DNA from: Acanthococcus lagerstroemiae
Taxonomy: Eukaryota > Arthropoda > Insecta > Hemiptera > Eriococcidae
NCBI GenBank assembly: GCA_031841125.1
Contig: CM063109.1
Location: forward strand, 35,158,038-35,222,037
Length of the DNA stretch: 64,000 nt
Direction: 5' to 3'
The translations under genes were made by a program, and so were the position numbers. Below, in pieces: positions 32,762-44,474 of this stretch (positions are counted from its first letter, which is position 1; every line of letters starts with the position of its first letter). The notes beneath the pieces were generated by a model. That model was not told the origin of the DNA and did no database searches. It saw only the letters and a program-made list of their open reading frames with translations.

Positions 32762-33901
32762 TTTCGGATGGGGTCGTGTAACGCCGTCGACCGCCATCTG
32801 GTTTTGTTTTTTGAGCACGCTTACTCGAATGCGCTTACTTGTCAGAAAATTTCGAAGAGATTGTATACGTGCATGTACAGTGCCGTGTAGAAGGAGCGAT
32901 GCGCGAACACGATGAGGGGACTCGAAGAAGACAGAAGCCGGAAGAAGAAGATTTCTGCGGCAAACCGGAAAATTCGATTCGCCGGCAATAAACAGCGTAC
33001 TCCTAATCCGGTGGCGTTGTGGAAACCGTTTTTGCTGCCCCCTCTGTCTCTGCTTTCGCCGTTCGAGTCGGTAACGGTGACTTCTTGAAAAACAATTAAG
33101 TTGAAAATTAAGACGTATAGACTAAACGAGCTCGCTCGGTGGCGGTGGATAAGACGGCGAGATCCCGAGATCCCCCATTTTCTTCTCGCGTTTTCTTCTT
33201 TTTACGTGTGATTTTATCGCACGTGGGTGGGTTGGCTGGCTGCTTACTGCAAAAGGGCTTATTTTGCAACGGAAATTTTTGTTTCGTGCTCGTCGTCTTC
33301 ATTCCACTACCGCCCGGCATACCTTTTGTGTTGGCGTCGATCCGCCAATCCCCTGTAAGTAATATAAATTCTTCTTTCGCGGGAAAATAAACGAAATTAA
33401 AAGGAGGAATTTGACGGCGTTCCTGCATCCGATTTTTGTACTCTGTTTAAAAGTGAATACAGATAGTAAGCGCCGCATATGCTGTTACAAAGGTTAATAA
33501 CCGAATTCCTTGTTGGTTGTTTCTATGTTCATCCAATTACCTGTATGGCGAGGCTTAAATTTGGTGTATGTGTATGTATATCGTCTTCGTCATAATTTGA
33601 TTGTATTTGTAGACATTCCGAAATGGCAGCCCGTGTACACCCTATGAACGGTTGTGTGGGTATACTGCGCCGACGGAGTGTGCAGGTTACTTTCTTTTAC
33701 CGGAGCGTTGTGATCCTCGAAGGGCAATTATGATTTAGTCTGCGAAGGTATACCCCATCTATATTATACTCTTTCTTATACGCGTATGAAACGAAGAGAT
33801 GATCGGTTGGCGTGGCTGCAGGTAACAGACGCAGGCATGCTCTAGTCGAAAAGTGGATTTCTTCTCGACAGCTACTTAGACATTGAGTTGTTTGTACAGT
33901 A
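32762..33901. other. CpG-richer island, no gene confirmed
   Basis: About 32820-33800 is repeat-poor and CpG-richer. A donor-like CCT|GTAAGT occurs at about 33353, but the frame leading to it has no ATG, only GTG at 33139, so I do not call an exon. A regulatory role is possible. Confidence 0.3.
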
Positions 33902-34713
33902 CAGGGTGGCTAACAGGTCAGCTAAGTCAATTAAAGTCAACTACGAGTACAGGGAACAAAATTGTAACGACGTGGATCCCTCGTAAAGGGAGGAGAGGAA
34001 GGCCAGCAACAAGAAGATTAATTGGAAATGTATTTTGGTAAAAACTGACAAAAAATGGCCAGAGATCGAACGAAATGGAAACATGTGGCGGAGACCATTA
34101 CCCATCAGTGGGTGACTGAAGGTGGAGTTGGTGGATGAGGGCTCATCTACCTATCGCATCGAAGGAAATGTCCATCTGAATAAGTGTTGCTTAAGTAATG
34201 TATAGATACGCTCCACATTGGGTCGCGGTAATAAATAAAATACAATTTAAAAAATGTGGAGGAAGGTCAGTTAAATTCTGTTGAGGACAATTACTTTGGA
34301 TAATTTCAAATAATGGTCCGTTAAAACAAGAGAAGAAAAATCTGATCAGTAATTGAATATCCATAGATTGATTTCTGGTCGTGAATGCGAACTTCCATTT
34401 CCGAGAACTTGAACCAAGTTTTCAGGAATGTGAGGTTTAGCGAACTCGAACATAAAGTTTCTTCTGAATGTTGGTCATCAGGCTCCGGACAACTGGTGTT
34501 AGTATTATTGACTGTGTCTCTAAAGAATGTGACTTTATTTTAAACAGTTTGAGCATCTGTTTTCAGTTTTTAAAGAATTGTGGTAATGAATAATTGCGGT
34601 TTTCTTATAGACTGCGAGCAACTAGCAAAGCGAGTTGCAAGTTTTTAGTAAACGGGAGAAAATGGTCGACCAAAGTCAACTATTTTTACATTTAAATCTT
34701 GTTAGACACCCTG
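33902..34713. mobile_element. hAT-like TIR element containing a LINE 3' end
   Basis: Left end CAGGGTGGCTAACAGGTC, inverted right end CAGGGTGTCTAACAAGAT. Flanking 8-mers GTACAGTA and GTACAAGT agree in part. The internal blocks AAGTCAATTAAAGTCAACTA and GGAAGGTCAGTTAAA recur at about 44180-44275. A LINE fragment is inserted at about 33955-34250. Confidence 0.55.
33955..34250 (+). pseudogene. LINE C-terminal fragment (RTE-like) with 3' UTR
   Basis: Plus-strand reading includes RRGRPATRRLIGNV and, after a frame change, WPEIERNGNMWRRPLPISG. This matches the usual end of RTE/endonuclease-RT polyproteins (GRP-T-RW followed by a W-A-x-R-NxWR region). An AT-rich tail with AATAAA-like sequence follows. 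Very short and dead. Confidence 0.6.
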
Positions 34714-35675
34714 GTACAAGTTGCTAACAACCGGAGTACATGAACTGAGAAGTTCAGAATGAGAGAATGACCACTTGGTCATTTTTTCCATTTCAAGTAA
34801 TTCATGGTCAGTTTTGGTCTTTCCCCCCCCCAATGATTATTTAAGTTATTTCTGGGGAAGTTTCTCCTTCAAATTCTGGAAATACTGTTGATTATGAAGA
34901 AATTTTTCCCCCTTATTTTTGCTTCCGCTGTGCAGTGTAAATAAAATTGAAATTCAGTTTTCCGGCAGATTGCAGTAAAAACTTGTCACGCAATGTTCTA
35001 GTTAGTAGTTGAGTCTGAAAAGGACAATGACTGAATATTATAAAAGAATTTAGTGCGTGGGTATAACCGGCAAAACGAGAAGAAAATTGAATTTTGTGGT
35101 AATTTATCCCCATTTATTTGAAAATGTAAGTTTTTTGTGGTGGAGGGAGGGGTTATTGGTCATTTTTCAGATTTAATAATGTCAATTTCCATTTTCCCCC
35201 CTGAAATTTCGAGTCTTCAACCTGTAATGGCCGTCTGCTGCCTGATAATTTCCTCATACAGTGATTAGGGGCAGTGGCAGTGATACACCAATATTTCATC
35301 GCGTCCACTTCCAAAATGATGTAACTGCTTTTTCACAAAGATAATAATAATAATAATAATATTGTTTAGAACTACATAATGGCAATTTTGAAGTAAGGTA
35401 TCTCATGAGTTACCCTAAACGTTGAAAAATTGTGCTTGTCTCAAATTAGAAGCCAACTAAGTTTTTTGTTTTGGTCTTTTTTTTTTTCGAAAAAAACATT
35501 CCGTTCATAAGCATCGTTCCATCGCATTCGAAGAAGAAAAGGAATTTTAATATTAGGTTGTAGAAAATGGGTAGGAGCCGTTCTACGTTCAAGGAGTTTT
35601 TCTAACGAATTCTCCGCACTGTTCAAACGGTCCTTGTGGTCGACAGTAGTGGCGTGGAATAACCAAAGAGGTTCC
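34714..35675. other. No gene seen; small (AAT)n tract
   Basis: Non-coding. It includes a C-run near 34823-34831 and the trinucleotide tract listed separately. Frames are short and featureless. Confidence 0.3.
35339..35363. repeat. (ATA)n microsatellite
   Basis: About eight ATA/AAT units in a row. Confidence 0.9.
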
Positions 35676-35841
35676 CAGTGGCGGATACAGAGGTGTCCGG
35701 ATCCCCCCCCCCAAATATCTAAATTTTGCGAAAATTCAGAAAACGTGTCTATAGTGATCTGGAGCTATTGTGTTGTTTCGTCTAAAACATTTTTTATTCG
35801 CACCCCCCTCCCTCCGAAATTATCTTCTGTATCCGCCCCTG
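35676..35841. mobile_element. hAT MITE, 166 bp, 8-bp TSD
   Basis: TIRs CAGTGGCGGATACAGAGG and, inverted, CAGGGGCGGATACAGAAG. TSD GAGGTTCC (35668-35675) and GATGTTCC (35842-35849), 7 of 8. C-runs lie just inside both ends. Same TIR type (CAGKGGCGGAT) as 20992-21255. Confidence 0.88.
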
Positions 35842-37071
35842 GATGTTCCCAACCTGCTTTTATTATCAACAGTCAAATTACTACGAGTCAAAAGGTCCCC
35901 CGATTAGGATTTCTCAGCTTCATAGAGAGACTCATGGTTTGATAGTAATTGACCCATGATGACGGTTTTTACTCCAGTTGTACATGATAGTTTTTACATG
36001 TGAGTTGTAAAAGTACTTGTATCTATAGTAAATGAGTAAAACTAGAAATTTTTGAACTTGGAAAATCATAACTAGGTGCAAAGTTTGTTTATTACTTTAA
36101 CTCGCAATTATGTTGGTAATACAAAGACCTGATATGGCTTAGATCGAGTACTACTAACATGGGCTTATGGCTCAATTCTTATTAATGTAGGTGGTCCTGA
36201 AATTTGGCTAGAATCTGTAATAACCTCAAATTTGGAAACCACTTGTTCTGAAAATCGTAAGAATTCAGCTTGTGTTTCTGGATCTAGATACCTATTTTGC
36301 TCACTTTGTAAGAGCAAGACACTCTGTATACTTATTGGTAAAAACTCGAGTAATAGCCTTGCTTTCACTGTTTTCGTGGCGTAGTCGTTAGCAAGGGATG
36401 CCGCTATCGACGTCCATGGTTGTAGGTTATTACTTCTTGTCCGTATGGATCCGGCCCGAAGGACCAAGTTATTCGAAGCCGGTCCGAGGATAAATTAAAT
36501 TCGCTGGTTTGACGTACGAGAAAGAGACTAATGTACTTGGCATTCTTACTCTCTACGAGTTCATAATAAGTCATGAGAAGTACAAAATCTGTTACAATGT
36601 GTTTCTAAATATTTATAATATGGTAATAAGATAATCGAAATCGAACTGGGGAAAATTATTGAAAAATGGACTTCGTGAGCTCCCTCCCTGCAGCATACAC
36701 ACCTGAATATTGAAAAATATTGTGGTCTGAAATTAGTTGTTTGATTCACTGGAACACGAGATTTTCTGAACAATGTTATTTACTATAAGAACCTTATTGC
36801 CCTCATGGGTTATCTTTAACCGACCTCGCTCAAATGTGACAATCATAGGAAGGTTTTTACATTTGAAATAGTTGTATATTACGCAACTGGGGAAAAATTG
36901 TGAAATACGATTGTGAGTTAGCAGTACAAGCTGAAGACGAGAGCTGCAACACAACAAGAGTCATATTTCACTATTTCTCTCCCCGCCCAGTAGCGTATGA
37001 AATTTTTTCAACACCTTAAAAAGTGCAAAATTTTATGGCATAGGGGCAGTGTGGAGACAGTATAGTATATT
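35842..37071. other. No gene; one tRNA-like remnant
   Basis: Mostly unique-looking AT-rich sequence. The 100-codon minus frame at 36165-36467 overlaps a degenerate tRNA-like head and is not supported as a gene. Confidence 0.3.
36376..36490 (+). mobile_element. Degenerate tRNA-like SINE head
   Basis: GTGGCGTAGTCGTTAGC resembles box A and GGTTGTAGGTT a decayed box B at the usual distance. The downstream sequence does not match the other SINEs of the window, so this would be another family. Low certainty. Confidence 0.35.
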
Positions 37072-37183
37072 ACACACCAAGAGTCACAAGTGAGTGTTTA
37101 CATGGCGAAGGAAAGTTTGCGAACGAGCGTAGCAAGTGAGCAATTCCCGAGTCATGTAAACTGACTTGTGGCTCTTGTTGTGG
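37072..37183. mobile_element. Short palindromic element, about 112 bp
   Basis: Left arm CAAGAGTCACAAGTGAGTGT and inverted right arm CAAGAGCCACAAGTCAGTTT, each ending in TTACATG, about 27-30 nt long. The centre holds GCGAACGAGCGTAGCAAGTG. It lies only 8 nt left of the TIR element 37192-37747. Confidence 0.7.
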
Positions 37184-37191
37184 GAGATATT

Positions 37192-37747
37192 TTTTAGACT
37201 ATTTGATCAGAAGCGGCAATGTTTTTCGCTGACATGGTCTGTATTTATTATTTTTTTTAATCTATTTATTTATTTAAATTATAGACAGGTGATTTTTGTA
37301 TGCGTAATTAATTCAAGAATTTAATTTGCTCAGTTAATTACTACAAAGTACAGTATTACAGTCTTGTCTTAAGTTTGTCCACGTGCACAAACAGCATACA
37401 CAGGTAGTGGCCAGCAAAAACGTAACGACTGTTAACAGTGAACGGTAACAGCTGTACTACATTGTGAATATTTAAATGCGTTCTTAAGTCGCTATTTCGT
37501 TATCTGCTCCGTGGCCGAGTGGTTAGAGAGGATCGCTGCATTTCAGTCAAATGTTTCAATGAACGCGGGTTCGATTCCGCGTTACGAAATTATTGGCCAG
37601 CAATTTTCTCATATAAAACGCTTTACATTGACGGACGTTTACTTTACACGCAGGTTTCGTTAGCACTTGATGCATCAATGATAGGCGCTCCTTGTCTTCC
37701 GTAAAACACAAACGTAAACATTGCCTTTCTGATCAAGTAGTCTAAAA
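37192..37747. mobile_element. TIR element enclosing a tRNA-Ser-like sequence
   Basis: Left TIR TTTTAGACTATTTGATCAGA (continuing AGCGGCAATGTTT) and right TIR, reversed, TTTTAGACTACTTGATCAGA (continuing AAGGCAATGTTT), about 32 nt. 556 bp, no protein. A tRNA-like sequence sits at 37507-37590. TSD not clear. Confidence 0.7.
37507..37590 (+). tRNA. tRNA-Ser-like sequence, probably a pseudogene or SINE head
   Basis: It has a serine/leucine-type box A (GTGGCCGAGTGGTTA) and a perfect-looking box B (GGGTTCGATTCC). The anticodon arm can form CATTT/AAATG. The 3' side lacks the complement of the 5' acceptor (GCTCCG), and the T-loop is irregular, so a working tRNA is unlikely. It is enclosed by the TIRs of 37192-37747. 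Confidence 0.4.
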
Positions 37748-38459
37748 CAAGTACTTTCTGTGCAGGTGTTGGGGAACAATGGTTTTTATTTCACCTAAGT
37801 ATAGGCGATAAAACCTGCACTAGAGAGCGCTACAAAATCACCTGCGCGGGTGAAACTGAAAGGGTGATCATGGATAATTCTAAATGGAAATACTACTATC
37901 CTTAGGAAGGCAAAAAACGGCCCAAGATTATTCCACCCACTTGCGTTGACTGTAATTCTATTGTTTGGTAACAATACAATAAAATGTAGGACGAGATTTT
38001 TCTTAAAATCAATTTCTAATTGATTTAAAGACGTGTTTAAAGTTTGCTGTAATCTTATGGAAAATTGTACATGATCACCTTTTCAGTACGCAGGGCTACC
38101 AACTTTGGGAACTCTAAGTTTTAGTGCCTATGTAGTTGGTGTATTTTCGCAAAACGATTTTGAGGGTTAGATTGTTGTCAGCGCTTCACATTTACATTAT
38201 TATTACAGATTTTGAGACTAGGTTACACTTGATCTTAGAATCATAATGTGTGATTTTCGCAAAACACAGTGCATAATTCATAGGTAACCCCAAGGTTAGT
38301 CATGTATATGGACAATTAGCTGGTACAGTCCGTTTGGTTTGTTATCCAGTGTCTGGTGAGTTACTGGAGTTGACTGTGGAGCAGCACAGTACCGAATCTT
38401 GGATCGTCAATTTTTGGGAATCCTCGCGTACGACGGAATTGTAAACCTTGGGGTCAAAT
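37748..38459. other. No gene seen
   Basis: AT-rich. A possible hAT-type end, CAGGGCTACCAAC, lies near 38090, similar to the TIR of 39510-39973, but no partner end was found. Confidence 0.3.
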
Positions 38460-38665
38460 TACCACCCTGATATAGCTGTCCCCTCCTCGATGCTGAGAAG
38501 GGTGTGTTGTGTTGGAAATTCATAATTTTGGGGAATGAGGTGTTCCCTCCCTGACGTTGAGGAAGGCGTGTTGTGTTGGAAGTGTGTAACTTCGGGGAAT
38601 CAGGTGCTCCCTTCCTGATGTTGAGGAAGGCAGGTTGTGTTGGAAATGTGGAACTTCGGGGAATT
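38460..38665 (+). repeat. Tandem repeat, about 63-bp unit, three copies
   Basis: Unit contains CCCTCCCTGACGTTGAGGAA, then GTGTTGTGTTGGAA and AACTTCGGGGAAT. Three imperfect copies. The + frame 38573-39061 starts inside it and has no domain. Confidence 0.75.
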
Positions 38666-39509
38666 CCCGCAGTTGATAAAAATGAGATCCTGCGAGGTCA
38701 TTTACTCCACCCACCAAATTTCAGTTTCCTTTCTCAAGTAAGAATTTTAAGAGGGAAAAAAATGATAAAAATTGAAATTAATCTAAGTACACGGCTTTTG
38801 CAGTTGGCCCGGTGGTTGATAATGATAACTTATTTTATTCAGAATGAACTGCGCTTCGAAAACTTGTTCATGCTGACGCATTCTACGATTAATACAAGCC
38901 AATTAATACGCAAACATGTAATTCGAGACGACAATGAACGCGTCGTAATGAAAAAATTTTCAGCACTGAAATTTGTTGTCCTATTTAATTTGAATAAAGT
39001 CTTAGATTTCTACTTGGGAGAGGAGGCCAGAATTTGGTGGTTGGGGTTAATGACTCGGTGACTGAATACGATTAAAGCGTATTTCTTTATTATTTTCTTT
39101 TTAACCCACTAAACTCCTTCTACGAAGGCACAAAACTGACCAGCATGCTCGAGCACGTTATAAACTGAACGCAGTGGGGCCAACGGACGTGCAGCCTTTT
39201 GTGTTATCTATTTCGTTGCATGTTTGCCAACATTTATCTATTTCGTTGCATGTTTGCCAACAGTGACCTCGGGAATTCCTAGAAGTTACACATACCTCCT
39301 TAAGTATTAGTCAAGAGGCACCTATATGGGGGGGGGTGTTGACCCCAATGGTTACAAAATTCGTCAAATACGTGGATTCCTCCAAGTTGACGATCTTGGC
39401 TTGTCATTTTTGTGATCATCAGTGGTGTGCTTCACCGAGTTTTTCATTCTTTTTTTATATTTCATTTCTTCCGGAGTGTATTATTGGGCGGTTCGTTTCT
39501 AGCCTCCAG
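38666..39509. other. No gene; 30-bp tandem duplication
   Basis: The sequence TTATCTATTTCGTTGCATGT (continuing TTGCCAACA) is present twice with a 30-bp period at 39204-39232 and 39234-39262. A G-run lies near 39330. No coding. Confidence 0.4.
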
Positions 39510-39973
39510 CAGTGTTACCAACCCTACGGCAATTGACTGAGATCTTAGGCAATAATTCTAGATTCTTCTGGCATTTTCCCGGCACTTAGGGGTATTTTTA
39601 ATTCAATGTCAGGTATTTTGTATACATGTCAGGCATTTTCTATATCTTACAATTCTGTCTACAATTATTTTTTACATTTCACAAGTTTGAATGTACAAGT
39701 AGGCAATTTTGCTGCGTGCGAAGAGCTAAGAACTACCATTCTTTCATCATTAGTTGGCTGCAAGTCTGCTGTCTGTTGTTTTTTTTTGATAAAACCAGCC
39801 TAATGAAGTAATGTTTTTAGTTGTTAGTTGGCGTGTCAGTTCTAGTGCTAGATTCGATAAATAAATGATTTACTCGAACTTGTGTTCCAAAAATTGTCTA
39901 CAGTCTCCGGAAGTCTTGAGCATTTTTATAAAATAATCCCAGGCAATTCTTAAGTTGTGAGTTGGTAACGCTG
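39510..39973. mobile_element. hAT-like TIR element, 464 bp
   Basis: TIRs CAGTGTTACCAACCCTAC and, inverted, CAGCGTTACCAACTCAC. Further mirror similarity: GGCAATTGACTGAGATCTTA with ATTGCCTGGG-like sequence. Flanks GCCTCCAG and GCCTGTTCAG may be a decayed TSD. Internal repeats GTCAGGTATTTTGTA and GTCAGGCATTTTCTA. Confidence 0.6.
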
Positions 39974-41040
39974 GCCTGTTCAGCTATTTCGGTGCAGCTC
40001 AGGATCAGCGGAACAGTTGTGCATGAAATTCGCTAAAAGCAGACAGGTCGGAAGATGAACAGTATTCCGCAGCTATGATTTTAATAAATCGTGATCGGTT
40101 CTCATAACTCGACTAATACGTCACACGTATATAAACTGGGCGTTCGAAAACCAGTTCATGATCTATACTGTACAGGCATTACTTGGGAAAACATCCACTC
40201 TGTATAATACTGGCTCACGATAGACGTGTTCGGCTCCATGACCGCACTCGCGAGCAAGAAATGTGAAAAACGATAAAATAACAATAATAGTAGGGAAGCC
40301 GATGGAAGCAAAAACTATGTAAGAAAAAAATAGAAGGAAAAAAACACGAAGGCGGTAGACGACGTTGTCTCGTAATGTAATTAAGGTTAAAACTAATTTC
40401 TTCCCTTATTCGTTTTGTTGGTCTCAACGAGCAGTTTGCACATTGCGTCGGGTTGCTGTTGTTGTACAAAAGCAAAAGGTATCTGATTGTGTGTATAGAT
40501 ATAGTATGAGTACATCTACTCGTAAAATATAGGCTGTCACTGTAATCCCAATTATAATCGTTTTTTGAACGAATGTCCCCGTACGGTCTGTGGGGCGCAA
40601 TTCCCCAGACGAGCGGGGGAAAAAATCAGCGAGCCGAGACTTGGAACGGCGACGTCGTTTTGAATCGTTAATTTTTTTCCTTTTTTTTATCGCCGTGTAA
40701 TCGGGTCGTAACTCCCTTTCGACGAGTACGAGTACTAATCGCCTAAAATACGATTTCTGGTGGTTGCCTTCTCTCCGGTCGTTAGTTGTGTGTTCGCGCC
40801 TTATCTGTTCGAAAATGCGCTTATGGGGTTGTCGCACTCGACTCGGCGCTTCGGCAGCTAAAAACGGAAAATTAAGGACCCGGTTGGCGATTAAGCGAGC
40901 TGGGTGCGGCGCAGCACGGTCACCATTACTTGGACCGAGAAACAGGCTCTTACGGTGGGCTGAGAACTTCTCGAGAATGACCAACTATCTTGTGAGGAAT
41001 TTATGGGATGTTACAGTTTTGGATGGATGAACTGGAAGAA
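39974..41040. other. CpG-richer island, no gene confirmed
   Basis: Repeat-poor; about 40560-40960 is CpG-rich. The 186-codon minus frame 40424-40984 is Arg/Lys-rich in a low-complexity way and has no domain I recognise; probably chance. Possible regulatory island of the proposed intron. Confidence 0.3.
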
Positions 41041-41601
41041 TGTTGCAATACTTGGGAAGAAAAAAATTGAATGTAAAGAACCACTAAGCGATTTGAGGGG
41101 ACTCATTTTCGGATTTTTTGAGTCGGGGAAGGGGGGGTGGTGACTTATTTAGTTTCATATGGGTAAAGTGAGCCAGATCCATCCTCCCCTCCGTCTCAAC
41201 CCATTATGTTTTCGTGCTTTTTTGGCCAGTGGGAAGAAACCCCGACCGCCCCCCGGTCGGTACGGCCCTGAGAGGAAGCAAAAAATAACAGACGAAATGC
41301 ACAGTAACTCGCACGCCGTAGTTCGACTTGTGGTAAAAGGAAAGAATTGATAAAATGCACGGAAACTCGTACACAGTATGTCGGCAAGTTTAAACAGCCA
41401 ATGAAAATATGTATTTCAATTTTTTTTTTTTTGACTAGTGATTCATCACAAGTTGTCTCACAAAAATTACAATGCATACGAGTATGCCGCGGCCCTCCAG
41501 TATGTATATGACCAGTACGGTGTTCGTTCATGGTATTTTTTCTCCTCCGATATCCGTTTCCTGAAGATTACCAATGCATTTAATCGATATCTTTTCCCGT
41601 A
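41041..41601. other. No gene seen
   Basis: Non-coding; G-run near 41131 and T-run near 41420-41432. No paired termini. Confidence 0.3.
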
Positions 41602-41614
41602 GCATTAATTATCC

Positions 41615-41806
41615 TGAGGTCTGGTTGGCCGAGTGGATAGCGCGTTGGGTCTCGGAATCCGGAGGTCGCCAGATTTCGACCTAGGCCGGGTTTTCGGCCA
41701 GAAGTGAAGAGGGCTAAGGCAGCCCTAGCAGCCTCCCCGACGTGTCTGAGGTAATGCTCGAAAGGGCGGATTCCAGGGCTCGGGTTGAGAGCAAATCAGG
41801 AAAGAA
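41615..41806 (+). mobile_element. tRNA-headed SINE, copy 3
   Basis: Same family as 19628-19847 and 20381-20604: head TGAGGTCTGGTTGGCCGAGT, body GACCTAGGCCGGGTTTTCGG, then CCTCCCCGACGTGTCTGAGG. It has lost about 20 nt around box B. TSD GCATTAATTATCC (41602-41614) and GCATCAATTATTC (41807-41819), 11 of 13. Confidence 0.85.
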
Positions 41807-41819
41807 GCATCAATTATTC

Positions 41820-44169
41820 ATTCTATTCAGTTGCTCTTCTCAGGTGGCTTTGCTTAAGCCGCCCCTTGTTCACCCAACAAAGTGCCCAAGACTTTATACC
41901 TCAGTCAAGCCAGTTTCACAGATAGTTCCCCCCCCCCCCGATTACCAATACCCGAACACCAAACACCAAAAAAGGGTTTGTTCTGAAACTGACGGATAAT
42001 TTCAGAACCAGCTCGACTTTGGTCACGTGGTCGATTTTTAGCAAAATAATGAAGCGAACCGAGGCGGCTTTTTTATGACAATTTTTGGATAAAATATAAT
42101 CGCCCAGCAAAGAAGATGGTGAACACAGCAGTCTATAAAATGTTCTGTTAGGTCAAAAAAGAGAGCCAAGTTGACCTGCCCGAATCAGGAAAGCATTGCT
42201 CGTGCAGTGATCATTTTTTTGTGAGTTTACATATTTTGAATGTTCTTTTTGTAAATTGTCCCTGCGCTACTTTCAACGTGTGATTTTTCATTTTACCTCA
42301 TGATATTCCATTTGCTGTGTCATTGTCATTTTTCTGTTTAACACTTTTTAATACTGTTAACTCTATTATTTGGTGTGATATTGTCACTTTGCTGTTGAAC
42401 TACCTCTGTTTCCGTGTTAATAATCTGTTTTGCTGTTCCAATAAAACCAACCCATTTTATATGGTTGATTTGTGACGACTTTCATAAGAAAATTTATCGT
42501 TTTTACTTTTACTCAAAAAAACTGTTCACATTCCGACGTTTTCACTTTTATTTAGAAAAATTAATCACCTTTTGAATTTTTTTGGAAAACTTCCTATCAA
42601 AATGAGGATTCTTGAGGCACTAGGGCTTTTTCCTCGAAATAAGGATAGTATTAATTTTGAAAATATTCCAGGATCTGCGTTTTTACCCCTGGAAGTTCCA
42701 AATAATAAAAAAAAAAAGAAATTACCGTAGTTTGTGCTCTATTACTCGTAGATTATGCAGTGTTTACTGATGCTCTCAAATGGCATTGGGAGGTTGGTTT
42801 TCTTTTTTTAGGATAAAATATTTGGCCCGCCAAAAAAGAACGTTCCAACGACAGACCCATGCACGTCGCAATAGTCTGTATAAGCGACTATTCTGATAAA
42901 AACCCACGCCAAATGAAGTGCGACGAAAAATGCGATCGACAATTGATAAATTTTTACACGGCTTGAAATGTGTACACGAGTACTTCATACCTGCCCATTC
43001 AACATTGTATTGGACCTGGTGAAAATTATTCAACTTTTCGTGACTAATTCAAATCCATCGTCAAAATTGATTCTCACTCAGTTTGACCTAGTACCCCCCC
43101 CCTTGTATAACCACATTCTTGATTGTATAATTACAAAATGGAATGTCAGCGGTAGATTTGGACAACAAATTGATAAAGAGTGGGTGGTTATCTCAATTTT
43201 TTTGATTTTCAAAAATTTTGAAAATTTCTCCTTACTCCTACACATTGGGAATTTTGGTCCCAAATGCCAGTCGGATTGAAAATCACATTCAATTTTCGAA
43301 TTCAGTAATCCAAAATATTCATTTGAGTTGTCCTTATTTGATCTGTGTCAAAAAAAATTTCATGTTTCCGACCAGACTGACCCCAGATGGGCTTCCCACA
43401 TTAGAAATTGTTTTCGTAATATTTGAGCACTGGGCCAGAAGAGGAAAAGAGGCCGACCAGTGTACTCGAAGTAGGCCTTACTGATACAATAATGTTTTTC
43501 ACCTCATTATTAAATTTATATGTACATGTTTAGAGGACTATTTGACCCGCGCCGATACGGCGTTAAAATATTATTTCTGCGGCGTTCGATATTTTTACCT
43601 GGCGTTCAATACATTTTTTTACGGTCAAAAATTTTTTTAGTGGGATCCGACTTAGACGTTCTGCGTTCTTCATTTCAGGTGTATTTTGTTGCTTCTTTGT
43701 CGTTCAAACAACATTTTTTGGCTGGCGTAAATTTCAGGTTTAAGTGAAGCAAAACTAAAGGTTTCCTCGTCTCTCAAGATAGGAGTTAATGAGTAACAAA
43801 TGCCTTCAAGTATCCAAAAATCACGGAAATCTTGTCTCAAATCTCTCAAGGTGCCTGTCCATCAGTTGCTAATTCTTTTTTATAATTTTTCTTCTTGTGT
43901 GCGGGAGGGTGTATGAATAATGTGTATTTACTTTGTACCCCAATTTTTTTGTTAAGGCTGTGTGTAATGACTGACTCCTGTGGGTCTCCCAAGTTTCTCT
44001 AAAGTCCCTTTGCTGAGAAAAAGGCTTCAGTCCTCTAGAAATCCTCCATTTTAATAAAAGGTTTCTCAAAAAATCGAAACGTAAGCATTTTTCCTAACTA
44101 AAAGTGAAAACGATGAATTTCCTTGTAAAAGTCCTTAGAAATCGACCTTGCAAAACTGAAAATGTCCCT
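41820..44169. other. No gene seen
   Basis: AT-rich, with C-runs near 41929-41939 and 43096-43103. None of the short frames has domain features. TTCATTTCAG at about 43678 looks like an acceptor, but the following GTGTAT is not a donor consensus. Confidence 0.3.
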
Positions 44170-44474
44170 CAAGGAGGGTGTCTAACAAGTCAAATAAGTC
44201 AATTAAGGTCAACTATTTGAAGGAAGGTTAATTTAAGACAATACTTTATATAGTTTCAAGTAATGGTCAGTTAAAACTAGAGCCCTGGAAAATACCCGTG
44301 TACTGACATCCGCCAGTTTGAGTCGTTTGGTGCCCGACAATTCAAAATTCATTAGGCGGAACATTCCGCGTATCGAATCGTGAATCGTCGAGCTTTATCC
44401 GACTCAAAATGGTTGTGACTTTTTAAAAATACATAATGACTTTTCTGTGACTTCCACGACCTGCAGACACTCTG
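44170..44474. mobile_element. Shorter relative of the 33902-34713 element
   Basis: Starts GGGTGTCTAACAAGTCAAAT and shares AGTCAATTAAGGTCAACTA and TCAAGTAATGGTCAGTTAAA with 33902-34713. A reversed CAGAGTGTCTGCAGG near 44474 may be the other end. Confidence 0.5.

Noticed and set aside
33139..33353. Possible hydrophobic first exon ending at a GTAAGT donor
   Set aside because: The frame has no ATG (only GTG) and no supporting promoter signal.
37507..37590. Functional tRNA-Ser gene
   Set aside because: No complementary 3' acceptor strand and an irregular T-loop; it lies within TIRs of a mobile element.
38573..39061. 162-codon + frame
   Set aside because: Begins inside a 63-bp tandem repeat and continues into AT-rich DNA without protein features.
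40424..40984. 186-codon minus-strand frame
   Set aside because: Arg/Lys-rich low-complexity translation of a CpG-richer island, no domain; chance frame is likelier.
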